64,000 bases of DNA, from NCBI RefSeq assembly GCF_008326305.1, contig NZ_BIXY01000009.1:51569-115568 (forward strand), in the 5' to 3' direction. Made by a program: the position numbers and the translations under genes. Below, piece by piece: positions 46,983 through 55,438 of this stretch (position 1 is the stretch's first letter; each line of letters starts with the position of its first letter). The notes beneath the pieces were generated by a model. That model had not been told where the DNA came from and did not search any database. It saw nothing but the letters and a program-made list of their open reading frames with translations. The DNA comes from Dictyobacter arantiisoli (GTDB taxonomy: Bacteria; Chloroflexota; Ktedonobacteria; Ktedonobacterales; Ktedonobacteraceae).

Positions 46983-49586
46983 TTATTTGTTGCATGATTG
47001 TTCTCTTCGCTGTTGTCGTTCTATGCGGTGTTTACTATCATAATGAATAATGAAATCTAGTTCCTCTTGCGTGAAAGTATAATAACGTGCCAATATCTCA
47101 TCGATTTGATCGAGAATCGCTTTGGAATAGTGTATGTGATACTCAGTGATTTCGATCTGGTGTCCTGGTTCTATGCCTGTCTGTGCCTTCTCCTTTCTAT
47201 TGCGGGTACTAATGCGTGCATGACGAAGCATATCGCTTTCTAATTGGATTGCAAGTTGAGATAACTCTACTGAATGGAGAAGATCTATCGGCAGTGGAAA
47301 GTTTTTGACCAGTGCATGTGAAAGATGAAACCCATCTGAATAGGTTGTGAACCAGACGTAGAAGAGAGAACTGTTTAAGAGTGCCATCAGTGTTTGTGCT
47401 GTTTGTTGATCATGCAAGAAGAGAAACCGTCCATGAGGAGGAGGCATGATCACTCCATTTTTTTTATAAAAGGGAACATGGCAAATTGCTTTCGTCCAAT
47501 AATTAGTAGCTTCCTGATAATAGATAAAGTGTGCGGTTGGCTGTCGAGCGATGACATTTCCTATATTTGTTTGTTCGGGATTGTGAACTAGCTTGAGCAG
47601 TAAAGTCTCTTGACAGGGAGCTGCTACCTTAGGAAAAACAAATGGGGCGTGCATTACCGCCTGGATCTGTGTGTAATAGAGCAATGGCAGAAGATGGATA
47701 CGTTCCGCACTATACCAGCGATGTGTTCTGGTAACATAGAGTGCATGTTTGGATGGTTGTTTTTGTGGGTTGGGAGCTCGATGTTGAGCCAGAATGATTG
47801 AAATGCGTTGGAAAGCCCCTTCAAAGAGGCGGCTGGGGAAGATCTCAAAGTTTGCCAGCCAGAGCTGTGAGGTGGCATTCAGGAGTTGCTGGCGTAACGG
47901 TTCAAAACGCTGGCTACTACACAGGCTTATTGGCACAATAAGCCCCAGGTAGCCTGTGTTGTCCTGACAAAGTGTAAGTGAACGTTCAACGATAGCCGCG
48001 TAAATATTGCCACAACTCTTCTCCTCGTAGCCTTGAATCAGATAGATCTGTTTGATCTTGCTGTATTCAAGATAGGGAGGATTACCAATAATGACATCAA
48101 AGCCCCCCTTTTGAAAGACCGCTGTAAATGTGTGCTGCCATTGGAAAAGAGCCTGTTCCTCACTTGTCGCTTGTGCTTGCTCTGCCGTTCTGACCAGCGC
48201 ATTCCCTTCATAAATATTAAAATGTAGGTGTGAAAAGGGGAGAATATCCTTGCTGTATTCTACAGAAGCAAGCAGAGCCATATAGAGGCGTAGCTGACAA
48301 TGGATAATAGCCTCTGCTGACAGATCAACCCCATAGAGATTGTGGGTAATAATGGTATGGAGAATAAAGTATTGGCGAGTAACATACCGATTTATCCGCG
48401 CGATCATTGCCTGACAGGCTAGCTGTGTCTCATTCGCAACGTTTTGCTGATGGTTTGCCTGTCGTTGTTGGGATGAAATTTCATGCTCGCTCATCGTTGT
48501 CATAGCTGGCAAAGAAGCCTCTGCCAGAAAGATCTCGATACGTTCAATACAGAGCATGTAGAGAGAGCGTAGGATCTCCATTGCCGCCACTAAAAAGGCT
48601 CCTGATCCACATGTAGGATCAAGCACAGTTATCCTTTCAAGCATCTTAAAAAATATCAGTAGAAAATCAAGTTGTTGGCTGGTCATGAGGATATCTAACG
48701 TAAAACGTTGCAGATCGAGGTTATAGGTGATAAAATCAGCTATACAATGGACAGAACCAGATTGCAATTGGGCCAGGAGTGTATGATAACGCCGCTGGCG
48801 CAGAGTATATTCACGCGCTGTCTCTTCTGGGAGATAGGTTTCCTGTCGTAACGCGGCGTGAATATAGCGGTCAGGATTATCGCTTAATAAGTGCCAGTAT
48901 GAAGCATGCATATCTGGCGCGTCCAGCAGCTCTTCAGCTACCATCGCAAAGAGACGTGGCAGGATTGTCGCATTGGCAATATAGGTAGCGATGTCCTCTT
49001 GTGTATAATACGTCCCTGTTTGCTTCTGATCGCTCTGATGCTCAAAGATGTAAGCGAGAACAGATGGTTGGAGCGTATCTTGTCCAGGGAGCGTCTGTGT
49101 ATCGAGTTGCCATTGCTGTGAATCAAGGAGTACAAACAGGTGCCGAAATGTGGTATTCGAGAGTACCAATTGTGGATGGCGCAGTTCTAGCGCGACAGGT
49201 TGAAATAGTGGAAGTGCTAGCATTGGGAGAGAACCGAGTGGTGAACTCTGGTCTTCTATAAGCTTGTTGCCTTCATACAAGGCACAAAAGAGTGGCAGTA
49301 AACATTCACGATAAAAGCAGTTCGGATCGAGACTTTGTTGCATAGATTGCAGGTGATGGGAGAGATAGTGCTTATCATTATCTAGCCATCCACGCGCCTG
49401 GAGGAAAAACAGGAAGATGAGGCGGGAGAGCAACAATGTCGTATAGGCATAGTAATCAGCACCTTCTGTGGCACCATGAAATTGACTGAGCAGTAGCGAA
49501 TGTTCAGACTTATAGTGATGGTAGAATCTTTTACTCTGCTGTTCCGCGCTGAATGGAAAATAGTGAGTATGAGACGACCTGGTCAC
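46983..49586 (-). CDS. Eco57I-type N6-adenine DNA methylase (paralogue 1)
   Basis: An 867-residue protein with the same plan as the downstream one: LLLSRLIFLFFLQARGWLDND near residue 60, LQPSVLAYIFEHQ and TGTYYTQEDIATYIANATILPRLF, SAM motif VLDPTCGSGAFLVAAM (near 324), IGNPPYLEYSK (near 503), and a C-terminal FTQEELDFIIHYDSKHR. About 40 extra residues lie between motif I and the next segment (SEHEISSQQRQANHQQNV), a low-complexity insert. Differences in the C-terminal recognition half suggest a different target from its paralogue. No nuclease motif seen. Transcription probably starts in the 117-bp divergent gap shared with the FKBP gene and covers both methylases. Confidence 0.88.
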   Translation of the reverse strand: MTRSSHTHYFPFSAEQQSKRFYHHYKSEHSLLLSQFHGATEGADYYAYTTLLLSRLIFLFFLQARGWLDNDKHYLSHHLQSMQQSLDPNCFYRECLLPLFCALYEGNKLIEDQSSPLGSLPMLALPLFQPVALELRHPQLVLSNTTFRHLFVLLDSQQWQLDTQTLPGQDTLQPSVLAYIFEHQSDQKQTGTYYTQEDIATYIANATILPRLFAMVAEELLDAPDMHASYWHLLSDNPDRYIHAALRQETYLPEETAREYTLRQRRYHTLLAQLQSGSVHCIADFITYNLDLQRFTLDILMTSQQLDFLLIFFKMLERITVLDPTCGSGAFLVAAMEILRSLYMLCIERIEIFLAEASLPAMTTMSEHEISSQQRQANHQQNVANETQLACQAMIARINRYVTRQYFILHTIITHNLYGVDLSAEAIIHCQLRLYMALLASVEYSKDILPFSHLHFNIYEGNALVRTAEQAQATSEEQALFQWQHTFTAVFQKGGFDVIIGNPPYLEYSKIKQIYLIQGYEEKSCGNIYAAIVERSLTLCQDNTGYLGLIVPISLCSSQRFEPLRQQLLNATSQLWLANFEIFPSRLFEGAFQRISIILAQHRAPNPQKQPSKHALYVTRTHRWYSAERIHLLPLLYYTQIQAVMHAPFVFPKVAAPCQETLLLKLVHNPEQTNIGNVIARQPTAHFIYYQEATNYWTKAICHVPFYKKNGVIMPPPHGRFLFLHDQQTAQTLMALLNSSLFYVWFTTYSDGFHLSHALVKNFPLPIDLLHSVELSQLAIQLESDMLRHARISTRNRKEKAQTGIEPGHQIEITEYHIHYSKAILDQIDEILARYYTFTQEELDFIIHYDSKHRIERQQRREQSCNK

Positions 49587-49721
49587 CTGTATACTCCTGA
49601 TTCGAGTAGTACTGTAGCTGAGTCTATTGTAGCAAGAATGTCAAGGTAAAGCAATCATTGAGCTTTTCTCCTTTTTATCTCCTCTTGCCAGAAGCTCAAA
49701 ATAATGATAACCTCGACTTGC

Positions 49722-49727
49722 TATAAT
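49722..49727 (+). promoter_or_regulatory. Candidate -10 box of the FKBP gene
   Basis: TATAAT at 49722-49727 lies 43 bp before the GTG start at 49770; no good -35 box is present 17 bp upstream. The position argues against the earlier ATG at 49704 as the start. Confidence 0.4.
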
Positions 49728-49769
49728 AAAGCCAGCTATCCACAGCTATCCATAGGAGAAAAAAGTTTC

Positions 49770-50549
49770 GTGACGCAGACGATCAAAAATCAAAAGAATC
49801 CTCCACCTGAACGTGGAGGCCGTCCTGGTCAACGCAAGCAAGAGCGCCTGGAACGACAGACACGTCGTCAACGCCGCTTCCGACTGATCCTCAGTGGGGT
49901 GGTTGCAGCTATCATTCTGATTGCTGCTTTGACTTATGTTTTGATAGCAGCACGTCAAAGTGAGGATCATGCGCTGCAAGACAACGTGAATGCGACCGCT
50001 ACTGCAAATGAGGTTGTCATCCAGGCTACACAAACAAGCGTAGCTGCCGCTGCTCAGGCAACGGCTACCGTCCAACAACTTATCAAGGAAAATCCCACTG
50101 GACCCGCTACGCCTCCCGCTGTTTCAATCACGCCAACCAAACTGGCGGATGGCCTACAGTACATTGTAGTCAAGCCGGGTAATGGCGCGACCGTATCATC
50201 GACCAGTATCGTCTCGGTTGAATATACCGGTTGGGTTCAGAGCACCGGCAAGAAATTTGATAGTAGTTATGATCATGGTGGTTCAACCTTTCCTGTCTCG
50301 CTTGGCCTCTCTCAAGTCATTAAAGGTTGGGATGAAGGACTGGTTGGGATGAAAATTGGTGAGACGCGCCGTTTAATTATTCCACCTACTCTGGGTTATG
50401 GCGCCAATGATGAGAAGGACCAAAGCGGGAAAATTGTCATCCCCAAAAACTCTACTCTTATTTTTGATGTAACCGCGGTGGGCTTTGGCGATGCTGCTGC
50501 CGCAACAGCGACCGCTGCCGCCAGTGCTGCTTCTGGAGCACAAAATTAA
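49770..50549 (+). CDS. FKBP-type peptidyl-prolyl isomerase, membrane-anchored
   Basis: A 259-residue folding catalyst. A basic cytoplasmic start (PGQRKQERLERQTRRQRRF), one membrane segment (LILSGVVAAIILIAALTYVLI), an Ala/Thr-rich linker and then the FKBP domain outside: VSVEYTGWVQSTGKKFDSSYD, FPVSLGLSQVIKGWDEGLVGMKIGETRRLIIPPTLGYG, LIFDVTAVGF. The proline-pocket residues (Tyr, Phe-Asp, Val-Ile, Trp, Tyr) are all present. An Ala/Thr tail ends it. I choose GTG 49770 because AGGAG precedes it by about 11 nt and a -10 box overlaps the region just upstream. Confidence 0.92.
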   Translation: MTQTIKNQKNPPPERGGRPGQRKQERLERQTRRQRRFRLILSGVVAAIILIAALTYVLIAARQSEDHALQDNVNATATANEVVIQATQTSVAAAAQATATVQQLIKENPTGPATPPAVSITPTKLADGLQYIVVKPGNGATVSSTSIVSVEYTGWVQSTGKKFDSSYDHGGSTFPVSLGLSQVIKGWDEGLVGMKIGETRRLIIPPTLGYGANDEKDQSGKIVIPKNSTLIFDVTAVGFGDAAAATATAAASAASGAQN

Positions 50550-50587
50550 TTTAACACGGTTCTTTGTAGATAAGGACAGTACGAATA

Positions 50588-50885
50588 GTGACCGTTTGGT
50601 GGTATCTACTACAACGGAAGCTGTCAGTGCTGTCCTCTTATGCTATTTTGGATAAACAAGAGAAAGCGGATATTGGTCATTTACTGTTTATCACGACGAA
50701 AGCCTTTTCACTTGAGCCCCATAAAGGGAATCCAGCTAAGGATTTGAAATTCAGCGTGATGGGCGTGTATTTGTTTCTGTTGAGCGTGCTGCATCGGCCA
50801 TCGAGGTTACGATTGCTGGTGTTGCCTGTGCGGTTGCTCAATATAGAATCTCATTAGGCGATGAGATAGAAGCACTACATGGTTG
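50588..50885 (+). pseudogene. Frame-disrupted coding-like region, possible gene remnant
   Basis: Protein-like segments follow one another in different frames: RFFVDKDSTNSDRLVVSTT before a TGA near 50652, ILDKQEKADIGHLLFITTK, and FEIQRDGRVFVSVERAASAI running to a TGA at 50883-50885. Each reads better than random, and the last vaguely recalls the C-terminus of PhzF-family isomerases. No single frame gives a believable product. This fits a small gene broken by frameshifts, but chance cannot be excluded. Confidence 0.3.
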
Positions 50886-50959
50886 AGCTTGTTTTAGCAT
50901 ATATGGAATTGATTGTAGTGTATATATAGCTAATATATCCATAGTGGCTTTTGTAAAGC

Positions 50960-50988
50960 TTGACTTTTAGATAGGGAGCACGTATACT
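50960..50988 (+). promoter_or_regulatory. Sigma-70-type promoter of the permease transcript
   Basis: TTGACT (50960-50965), exactly 17 bp, TATACT (50983-50988). Transcription would start near 50995, giving a leader of about 250 nt before the permease. Confidence 0.75.
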
Positions 50989-51017
50989 TTCACAAGTTTC
51001 CGCCATATTCTAGCCCT

Positions 51018-51198
51018 ACGTCGTGTTAACGAAAGGTTTCCTGTATTTATGTTTCTGTGTATTGGACAGAATGAGTATGCATACAGCTGCAGCACATCGC
51101 TTATGCCGCCCGTCCCACAAAAGGCGGAGTGGAGGCATTGCAGTTGGTGGCACGACGTGGTTTTATCTCTCATCCCTCTGCTGGATGAGTTTTTTTTT
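51018..51198 (+). promoter_or_regulatory. Structured leader with intrinsic terminator (attenuator) upstream of the permease
   Basis: The leader contains a long-range stem CTACGTCGTG (51016-51025) with CACGACGTGG (51151-51160), an inner CCGCC/GGCGG hairpin near 51107-51127, and then a terminator: CTCATCC/GGATGAG (51169-51189) with loop CTCTGCT and nine T (51190-51198). The terminator stands 46 bp before the permease start, so transcription must read through for expression. A GTG-started open frame of 69 codons (51023-51232) crosses the terminator. I find no PyrR-loop or known purine-riboswitch consensus. Confidence 0.6.
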
Positions 51199-51244
51199 GT
51201 CCCATAGCCCTGCAATTATTTTGAGACAGTGATGAGAGGAACGT

Positions 51245-52657
51245 TTGATGGGTGTATTAAAGAACAATCATAGGGTTGTAGCTGAGGAGCAGAGGTCGAA
51301 GTCATATTTTCCGCAGTGGAAGGTGAAGACCAGTGGTATTGTTGGTCCTGATGAGCGTCTGCCCTGGGGTCCAACTATCCTGGTGGGATTACAACACGTA
51401 CTGGCAATGTTTGGCTCGACCGTCTTTGCGCCCCTGGCAATGGGTTTTGATCCTAATACTGCCATTTTTTTCTCTGGTATCGGCACCTTGATTTTCTTTT
51501 TGATCGTGGGTGGGCGTGTGCCAAGCTACCTTGGATCAAGTTTTGCCTTTATTGGCGTAGTGGTAGCTGCGACAGGATATCACGCAACAGCAGGCGGATT
51601 GAATCCTAATATTCCAGTAGCTCTGGGAGGTATTGTTACCGTCGGTATTATTTATGCGATTGTGGCAATTATTGTCATACTGGTAGGTTCAAAATGGGTT
51701 GAAGTACTCATGCCACCGGTTGTCACAGGTGCGGTGGTCGCTTCTATAGGTTTAAATCTGGCTGGTGCTGCGATTGGGCAGGCGACTGGCAGTGCCTTTG
51801 CGGGCTGGATGGCGGCTGTGACTGTGATCGCGGTAGCAATGGTCGCTGTCTATGCTCCAGGCTCTCTACGTCGCTTATCCATTTTGATTGGCGGTATTAT
51901 TGGCTATGTCGTCAATCTTATTCTTTCGCTGGTTGGCATCGGGCCGCATTTCGATTTCTCTAAAGTGAGCGCTGCAGCCTGGATTGGTTTGCCGCATTTC
52001 GAGACGCCAAAATTCACAGGGAGCGCCATGACCCTAATCGCTCCGGTGGTCATCATCCTGATCGCTGAGAATATTGGGCATGTGCGGGCGGTTTCTTCGA
52101 TGACTGACCGTAATTTAGATAAATATCTAGGACGAGCCTTTCTGGGTGATGCGGTTGCCACCGTGGTTGCAGGCTCAGGTGGTGGTACTGGTGTGACGAC
52201 CTATGCTGAAAATATTGGTGTGATGGCGGTAACGCGGATCTATTCGACGCTTATCTTTGTGGTTGCCAGCGCGGTTGCGATTTTGCTGGGTTTTTGTCCC
52301 AAATTTGGTGCGATTATCAGTACAATTCCCACTGGTGTCTTTGGGGGACTGTCGATTGTCCTCTTTGGTTTGATTGCGATCTCTGGTGCCCGTATCTGGG
52401 TTGAAAATAAAGTTGATTTTTCGAAGAGCCGCAATCTGTTGACCGCTGGCGTGTCAGTGATCATTGGATCTGGTATGGTGGGGGGCATTGTTGTCAAATT
52501 TGGGAATATCACCTTTGATGGCATTGGCGTAGCGACCTTTTCAGCGATTGTACTCTATCAGATATTACGAGAGCGCACAGCCTTACCTGAAGAGGCTACA
52601 GCGGCCGATGCTGCTGTTGGGGTCGATCCTACTGCTGAGTCCGATGCACGACTCTAG
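51245..52657 (+). CDS. uraA: Uracil/xanthine permease, NCS2 family
   Basis: A 470-residue nucleobase:proton symporter of the UraA/RutG type with about 14 membrane segments. Family hallmarks: VGLQHVLAMFGSTVFAPLAMGFDP near residue 40, GGRVPSYLGSSFAFIG, MPPVVTGAVVASIGLNLA, LIAENIGHVRAVSSMT with the conserved Glu, and AGSGGGTGVTTYAENIGVMAVT. The last is typical of uracil-type transporters. It stands just upstream of the pyrimidine genes but has its own promoter, leader terminator and 3' terminator. The ATG at 51248 is an equal alternative; GAGAGGAACG is the SD. Uracil is the likeliest substrate; xanthine cannot be excluded. Confidence 0.92.
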   Translation: MMGVLKNNHRVVAEEQRSKSYFPQWKVKTSGIVGPDERLPWGPTILVGLQHVLAMFGSTVFAPLAMGFDPNTAIFFSGIGTLIFFLIVGGRVPSYLGSSFAFIGVVVAATGYHATAGGLNPNIPVALGGIVTVGIIYAIVAIIVILVGSKWVEVLMPPVVTGAVVASIGLNLAGAAIGQATGSAFAGWMAAVTVIAVAMVAVYAPGSLRRLSILIGGIIGYVVNLILSLVGIGPHFDFSKVSAAAWIGLPHFETPKFTGSAMTLIAPVVIILIAENIGHVRAVSSMTDRNLDKYLGRAFLGDAVATVVAGSGGGTGVTTYAENIGVMAVTRIYSTLIFVVASAVAILLGFCPKFGAIISTIPTGVFGGLSIVLFGLIAISGARIWVENKVDFSKSRNLLTAGVSVIIGSGMVGGIVVKFGNITFDGIGVATFSAIVLYQILRERTALPEEATAADAAVGVDPTAESDARL

Positions 52658-52680
52658 CGTGCGTTTATAGACTTCTTTGC

Positions 52681-52741
52681 CCCTATGGAGATCAATACCT
52701 TGCTCTTTAGCATAGTGCATATGGTGGTTATCTCCATAGGG
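52681..52741 (+). terminator. Hairpin after the permease gene
   Basis: CCCTATGGAGAT (52681-52692) pairs with ATCTCCATAGGG (52730-52741), 12 bp, with a 37-nt loop that contains a smaller stem. It is followed by AAAAGAAT, not T, so it may be a processing or weak termination site. Confidence 0.5.
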
Positions 52742-52767
52742 AAAAGAATAAACATAGTGAAAATAAC

Positions 52768-52797
52768 TTGACAGAGATAATTTGTGTAGAGTATACT
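52768..52797 (+). promoter_or_regulatory. Sigma-70-type promoter of the pyr operon
   Basis: TTGACA (52768-52773), 18 bp, TATACT (52792-52797). A transcript starting near 52804 would have a 320-nt leader before pyrB. Confidence 0.78.
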
Positions 52798-52852
52798 CGT
52801 AACAATTTGAATTGGTTCCCAATAAATTTCATACAAAGGACACGGCATCATC

Positions 52853-53014
52853 ATGGGTAAAAGGCTACGAGATATCAACATTGCACAGCAAAAGATATTT
52901 CGTCTATTCCATTTCCATGAAGGTCCCGGTAATGTTTCTTTAGAAGAACTATTTTTCCTCATTCCTTTTATTTCAGGGGGTGAGGAATTTTTTTGCGCGT
53001 GCATGATTCGATAG
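52853..53014 (+). CDS. Putative pyr leader peptide overlapping the attenuator
   Basis: A 53-codon frame starting ATGGGTAAAAGG, with AAAGGA 12 nt upstream, ending TAG at 53012-53014. The pyr attenuator (52955-52994) lies inside its codons 35-47, so a ribosome translating it would block the terminator. E. coli pyrBI has just this layout: a 44-codon leader gene (pyrL) covering the terminator, with U-rich pausing that senses UTP. The peptide itself (FRLFHFHEGPGN, LEELFFLIPF) resembles nothing known. That it is translated is an inference. Confidence 0.45.
   Translation: MGKRLRDINIAQQKIFRLFHFHEGPGNVSLEELFFLIPFISGGEEFFCACMIR
52955..52994 (+). terminator. Intrinsic terminator (attenuator) in the pyr leader
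   Basis: TTCCTCATTCC (52955-52965) pairs with GGGGTGAGGAA (52977-52987): 11 bp with two G-U pairs, an 11-nt loop, then seven T (52988-52994). It is about 130 bp before pyrB and after the operon promoter, so it must be passed for pyr expression. A T5 tract (52952-52956) precedes the stem. Confidence 0.75.
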
Positions 53015-53123
53015 TAGAAGGATCGTTTTTTCTTCTGTTAAGCATTCACAAGGCATTGTTGAATGAGCAGGAAGAAAAGGATGACCTGTCAACCTGTTGT
53101 TGTAACTGATCGTGGGAGGTTTT

Positions 53124-54116
53124 ATGTACCAAGTTACGTCTCGTCCGCAGCCTGAGGTCCCGATGATTCATGGTTGTTTTCAGGGCAAGGATATCGTTTC
53201 TTTGGATCAATTTTCCGTAGATGATCTCAGTATTCTGTTCAATGTTACAGGAAAAATGAAGCAGATCGCGGTGAATAATGAGCCTTCTCGCATCTTAGAA
53301 GGGTTGCTAGTTGCCCTGCTCTTTTTTGAGCCCTCAAGTCGCACCTTCAGTTCCTTTGCCGCTGCCGTCAAGCGTCTGGGGGGACAGACATTAGAAATGC
53401 AGAATCCTGAAGCGGTGTCTTCGGTCACAAAAGGCGAAACCTTTGAGGATACTATTCGAGTTATCGAGGCGTACTCAAACGCTATTATTCTACGGCATCG
53501 CATTTCTGGTGCCGCCAAACAGGCTGCCAGGGCTGCTGAAGATGTGCCCGTGATCAATGCAGGTGATGGGAACAACGAACATCCTACACAAACGCTGCTG
53601 GACCTGTACACGCTCTATGAGCGCTTTGGTCGCCTGGATAATATAACCGGCATGATGGCTGGTGATGCATTGAATAGCCGTACCATTCATTCATTGTTGC
53701 GAGGGCTATCGCTCTTCGGCAACAATACCATGTATATTCTTTCACCAAATCAGTTGAGCCTGTCACGCGACGAAGTTGTGAGCTTGCAGGATCGCGGTTT
53801 ACGGTTGATTGAGATACATAATGAGCGCGAAATCCCGCATGATTGTGATTTCTGGTACTGGACGCGCATTCAAAAAGAACGTTTCTCTTCTGCCGAGGAA
53901 TATCAGCAGGCACAACACGAAATTGTAATTGCGACCCCTGAATTGCTCAAGACCTACGCGAAGAAAGATATGATCCTGATGGACCCTTTGCCACGCGTAG
54001 AATCGGTTGACCCGGCGGTTGATGCAGATGAGCGGGCGGTTTATTTACGGTCTCAAATTAGAAATGGTCTTTATACACGTATGGCGCTGCTGGCGCTGGT
54101 ATTGGGACGTATCTAG
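53124..54116 (+). CDS. pyrB: Aspartate carbamoyltransferase catalytic subunit
   Basis: Joins carbamoyl phosphate and aspartate, the first committed step of pyrimidine synthesis. The phosphate loop reads FFEPSSRTFSSF (near residue 70), where most ATCases have PSTRTR, so Thr is replaced by Ser and the following Arg by Phe. Other contacts: SVTKGETFEDT with the mobile-loop Lys, ILRHRISGAA, GDGNNEHPTQTLLD, and MDPLPRVESVDP. The end NGLYTRMALLALVLG is typical. ATG 53124 has GGGAGGT just upstream; GTG 53112 is less likely. No regulatory subunit gene (pyrI) is present. At about 330 residues the length is normal. Confidence 0.95.
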   Translation: MYQVTSRPQPEVPMIHGCFQGKDIVSLDQFSVDDLSILFNVTGKMKQIAVNNEPSRILEGLLVALLFFEPSSRTFSSFAAAVKRLGGQTLEMQNPEAVSSVTKGETFEDTIRVIEAYSNAIILRHRISGAAKQAARAAEDVPVINAGDGNNEHPTQTLLDLYTLYERFGRLDNITGMMAGDALNSRTIHSLLRGLSLFGNNTMYILSPNQLSLSRDEVVSLQDRGLRLIEIHNEREIPHDCDFWYWTRIQKERFSSAEEYQQAQHEIVIATPELLKTYAKKDMILMDPLPRVESVDPAVDADERAVYLRSQIRNGLYTRMALLALVLGRI

Positions 54117-54280
54117 TGGAACGTATAGAGAAGAAGGAAGCGCTGTTTTTTTATCTTTCTTAATTGATAAAGAGTAATAGTTACGTAGTCAGTACACATG
54201 TATGCCGCTCCTATCGGCGCGCGATTGTCGAATTAGCGAGCGGATTTTTCTGGAAAAATATTGGAATCTGAGAGGATCAC

Positions 54281-55438
54281 ATGCACAATAAAAATGTCTC
54301 TGGCAACCTGCTTGAGGCAACCTCGTCGCCCATAGCCGTTGAACAAGATGCGGCTCACCGTGCGATGTTGATTGCGAATCAGCCTACTTATGGTGCACTT
54401 GTCTTAGAAGATGGAACACGTTTTGAGGGCATTTCATTTGGATATCATGGGGCGATATCCGGTGAAGTTGTGTTCTGTACTGGTATGGTTGGATATCCCG
54501 AGGCGCTCACCGATGCTTCATTTTCCGGGCAGATCTTGACCATGACCTTTCCGATTATCGGGAACTATGGTGTGCCTGATAAAGCACTCTGGGAAGATGA
54601 TCATATTCATATTGCCGGATTGATTGTGTCCAATTATGTGGATACTCCTTCCCATCCTCAGAGCAAAATGAGCCTGGGAGAATGGTTACAGCGCGAAGGG
54701 GTACCAGCCCTGGAGATCAAGGATACCCGTCTATTAACGCAGCATATTCGCAATCATGGTGCGATGCTGGGGAAGATCGTGTTTGATGAGGACATTCCTT
54801 TCCACGATCCGAATATTGAGAATCTGGTGGCGCGTGTCTCCGGGACAGAGGTACGGCACAATGGCGAGGGCGATACGACGATTGTCCTGATCGACTGTGG
54901 CGCGAAACAGAATATTGTGCGGAGCCTGGTCGCCAGAAATGTGCATGTCGTGACGATACCCTGGGATTATGATCTTTTTTCAGAGGAGCGACCTTTTGAT
55001 TTTGATGGTATTCTGATATCAAACGGGCCGGGTAATCCAAAGATGGCGGCTCAAGCTGTTGAGACTGTACGTATGGCGATGGAGCGCAATATTCCGACCA
55101 TGGGTATTTGCCTGGGACATCAGATTCTCTCGCTGGCAGCGGGAGGGGATACTTACAAATTGAAGTTCGGCCATCGCAGTCAGAATCAGCCAGCAATCAT
55201 GTGTGGTACCAAACGATGCTATATCACGACGCAGAATCACGGTTTCGCGGTTGGGACTGTACCACCAGATTTTGAACCCTGGTTTGTCAATGCAAACGAT
55301 GGAAGCAATGAAGGGATCAAGCATCATGAGCGTCCCTTCTTTTCTGTACAGTTTCATCCCGAGGCCGCTCCTGGTCCTGAGGATACCGATTGGCTTTTTG
55401 ACTACTTTCTGGAGAAAGTGAGAGGCGAAAATGACTAA
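54281..55438 (+). CDS. carA: Carbamoyl-phosphate synthase small (glutaminase) subunit
   Basis: Supplies ammonia from glutamine to CarB. The N-terminal small-subunit domain begins YGALVLEDGTRFEG and has FCTGMVGYPEALTDASF. The C-terminal class I amidotransferase has the nucleophile in MGICLGHQILSLAAGG (near residue 277) and the His-Glu pair in QFHPEAAPGPEDTDW. The length of 385 includes about 30 extra N-terminal residues; a second start at MLIANQPTYG is possible but GAGAGG stands before ATG 54281. The gene overlaps carB by 8 bp, so the subunits are translationally coupled. Confidence 0.96.
   Translation: MHNKNVSGNLLEATSSPIAVEQDAAHRAMLIANQPTYGALVLEDGTRFEGISFGYHGAISGEVVFCTGMVGYPEALTDASFSGQILTMTFPIIGNYGVPDKALWEDDHIHIAGLIVSNYVDTPSHPQSKMSLGEWLQREGVPALEIKDTRLLTQHIRNHGAMLGKIVFDEDIPFHDPNIENLVARVSGTEVRHNGEGDTTIVLIDCGAKQNIVRSLVARNVHVVTIPWDYDLFSEERPFDFDGILISNGPGNPKMAAQAVETVRMAMERNIPTMGICLGHQILSLAAGGDTYKLKFGHRSQNQPAIMCGTKRCYITTQNHGFAVGTVPPDFEPWFVNANDGSNEGIKHHERPFFSVQFHPEAAPGPEDTDWLFDYFLEKVRGEND

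Noticed and set aside
52804..53110. PyrR-binding loop in the pyr leader
   Set aside because: No match to the ARUCCNGNGAGGYU consensus was found in the leader, so PyrR control is not supported.
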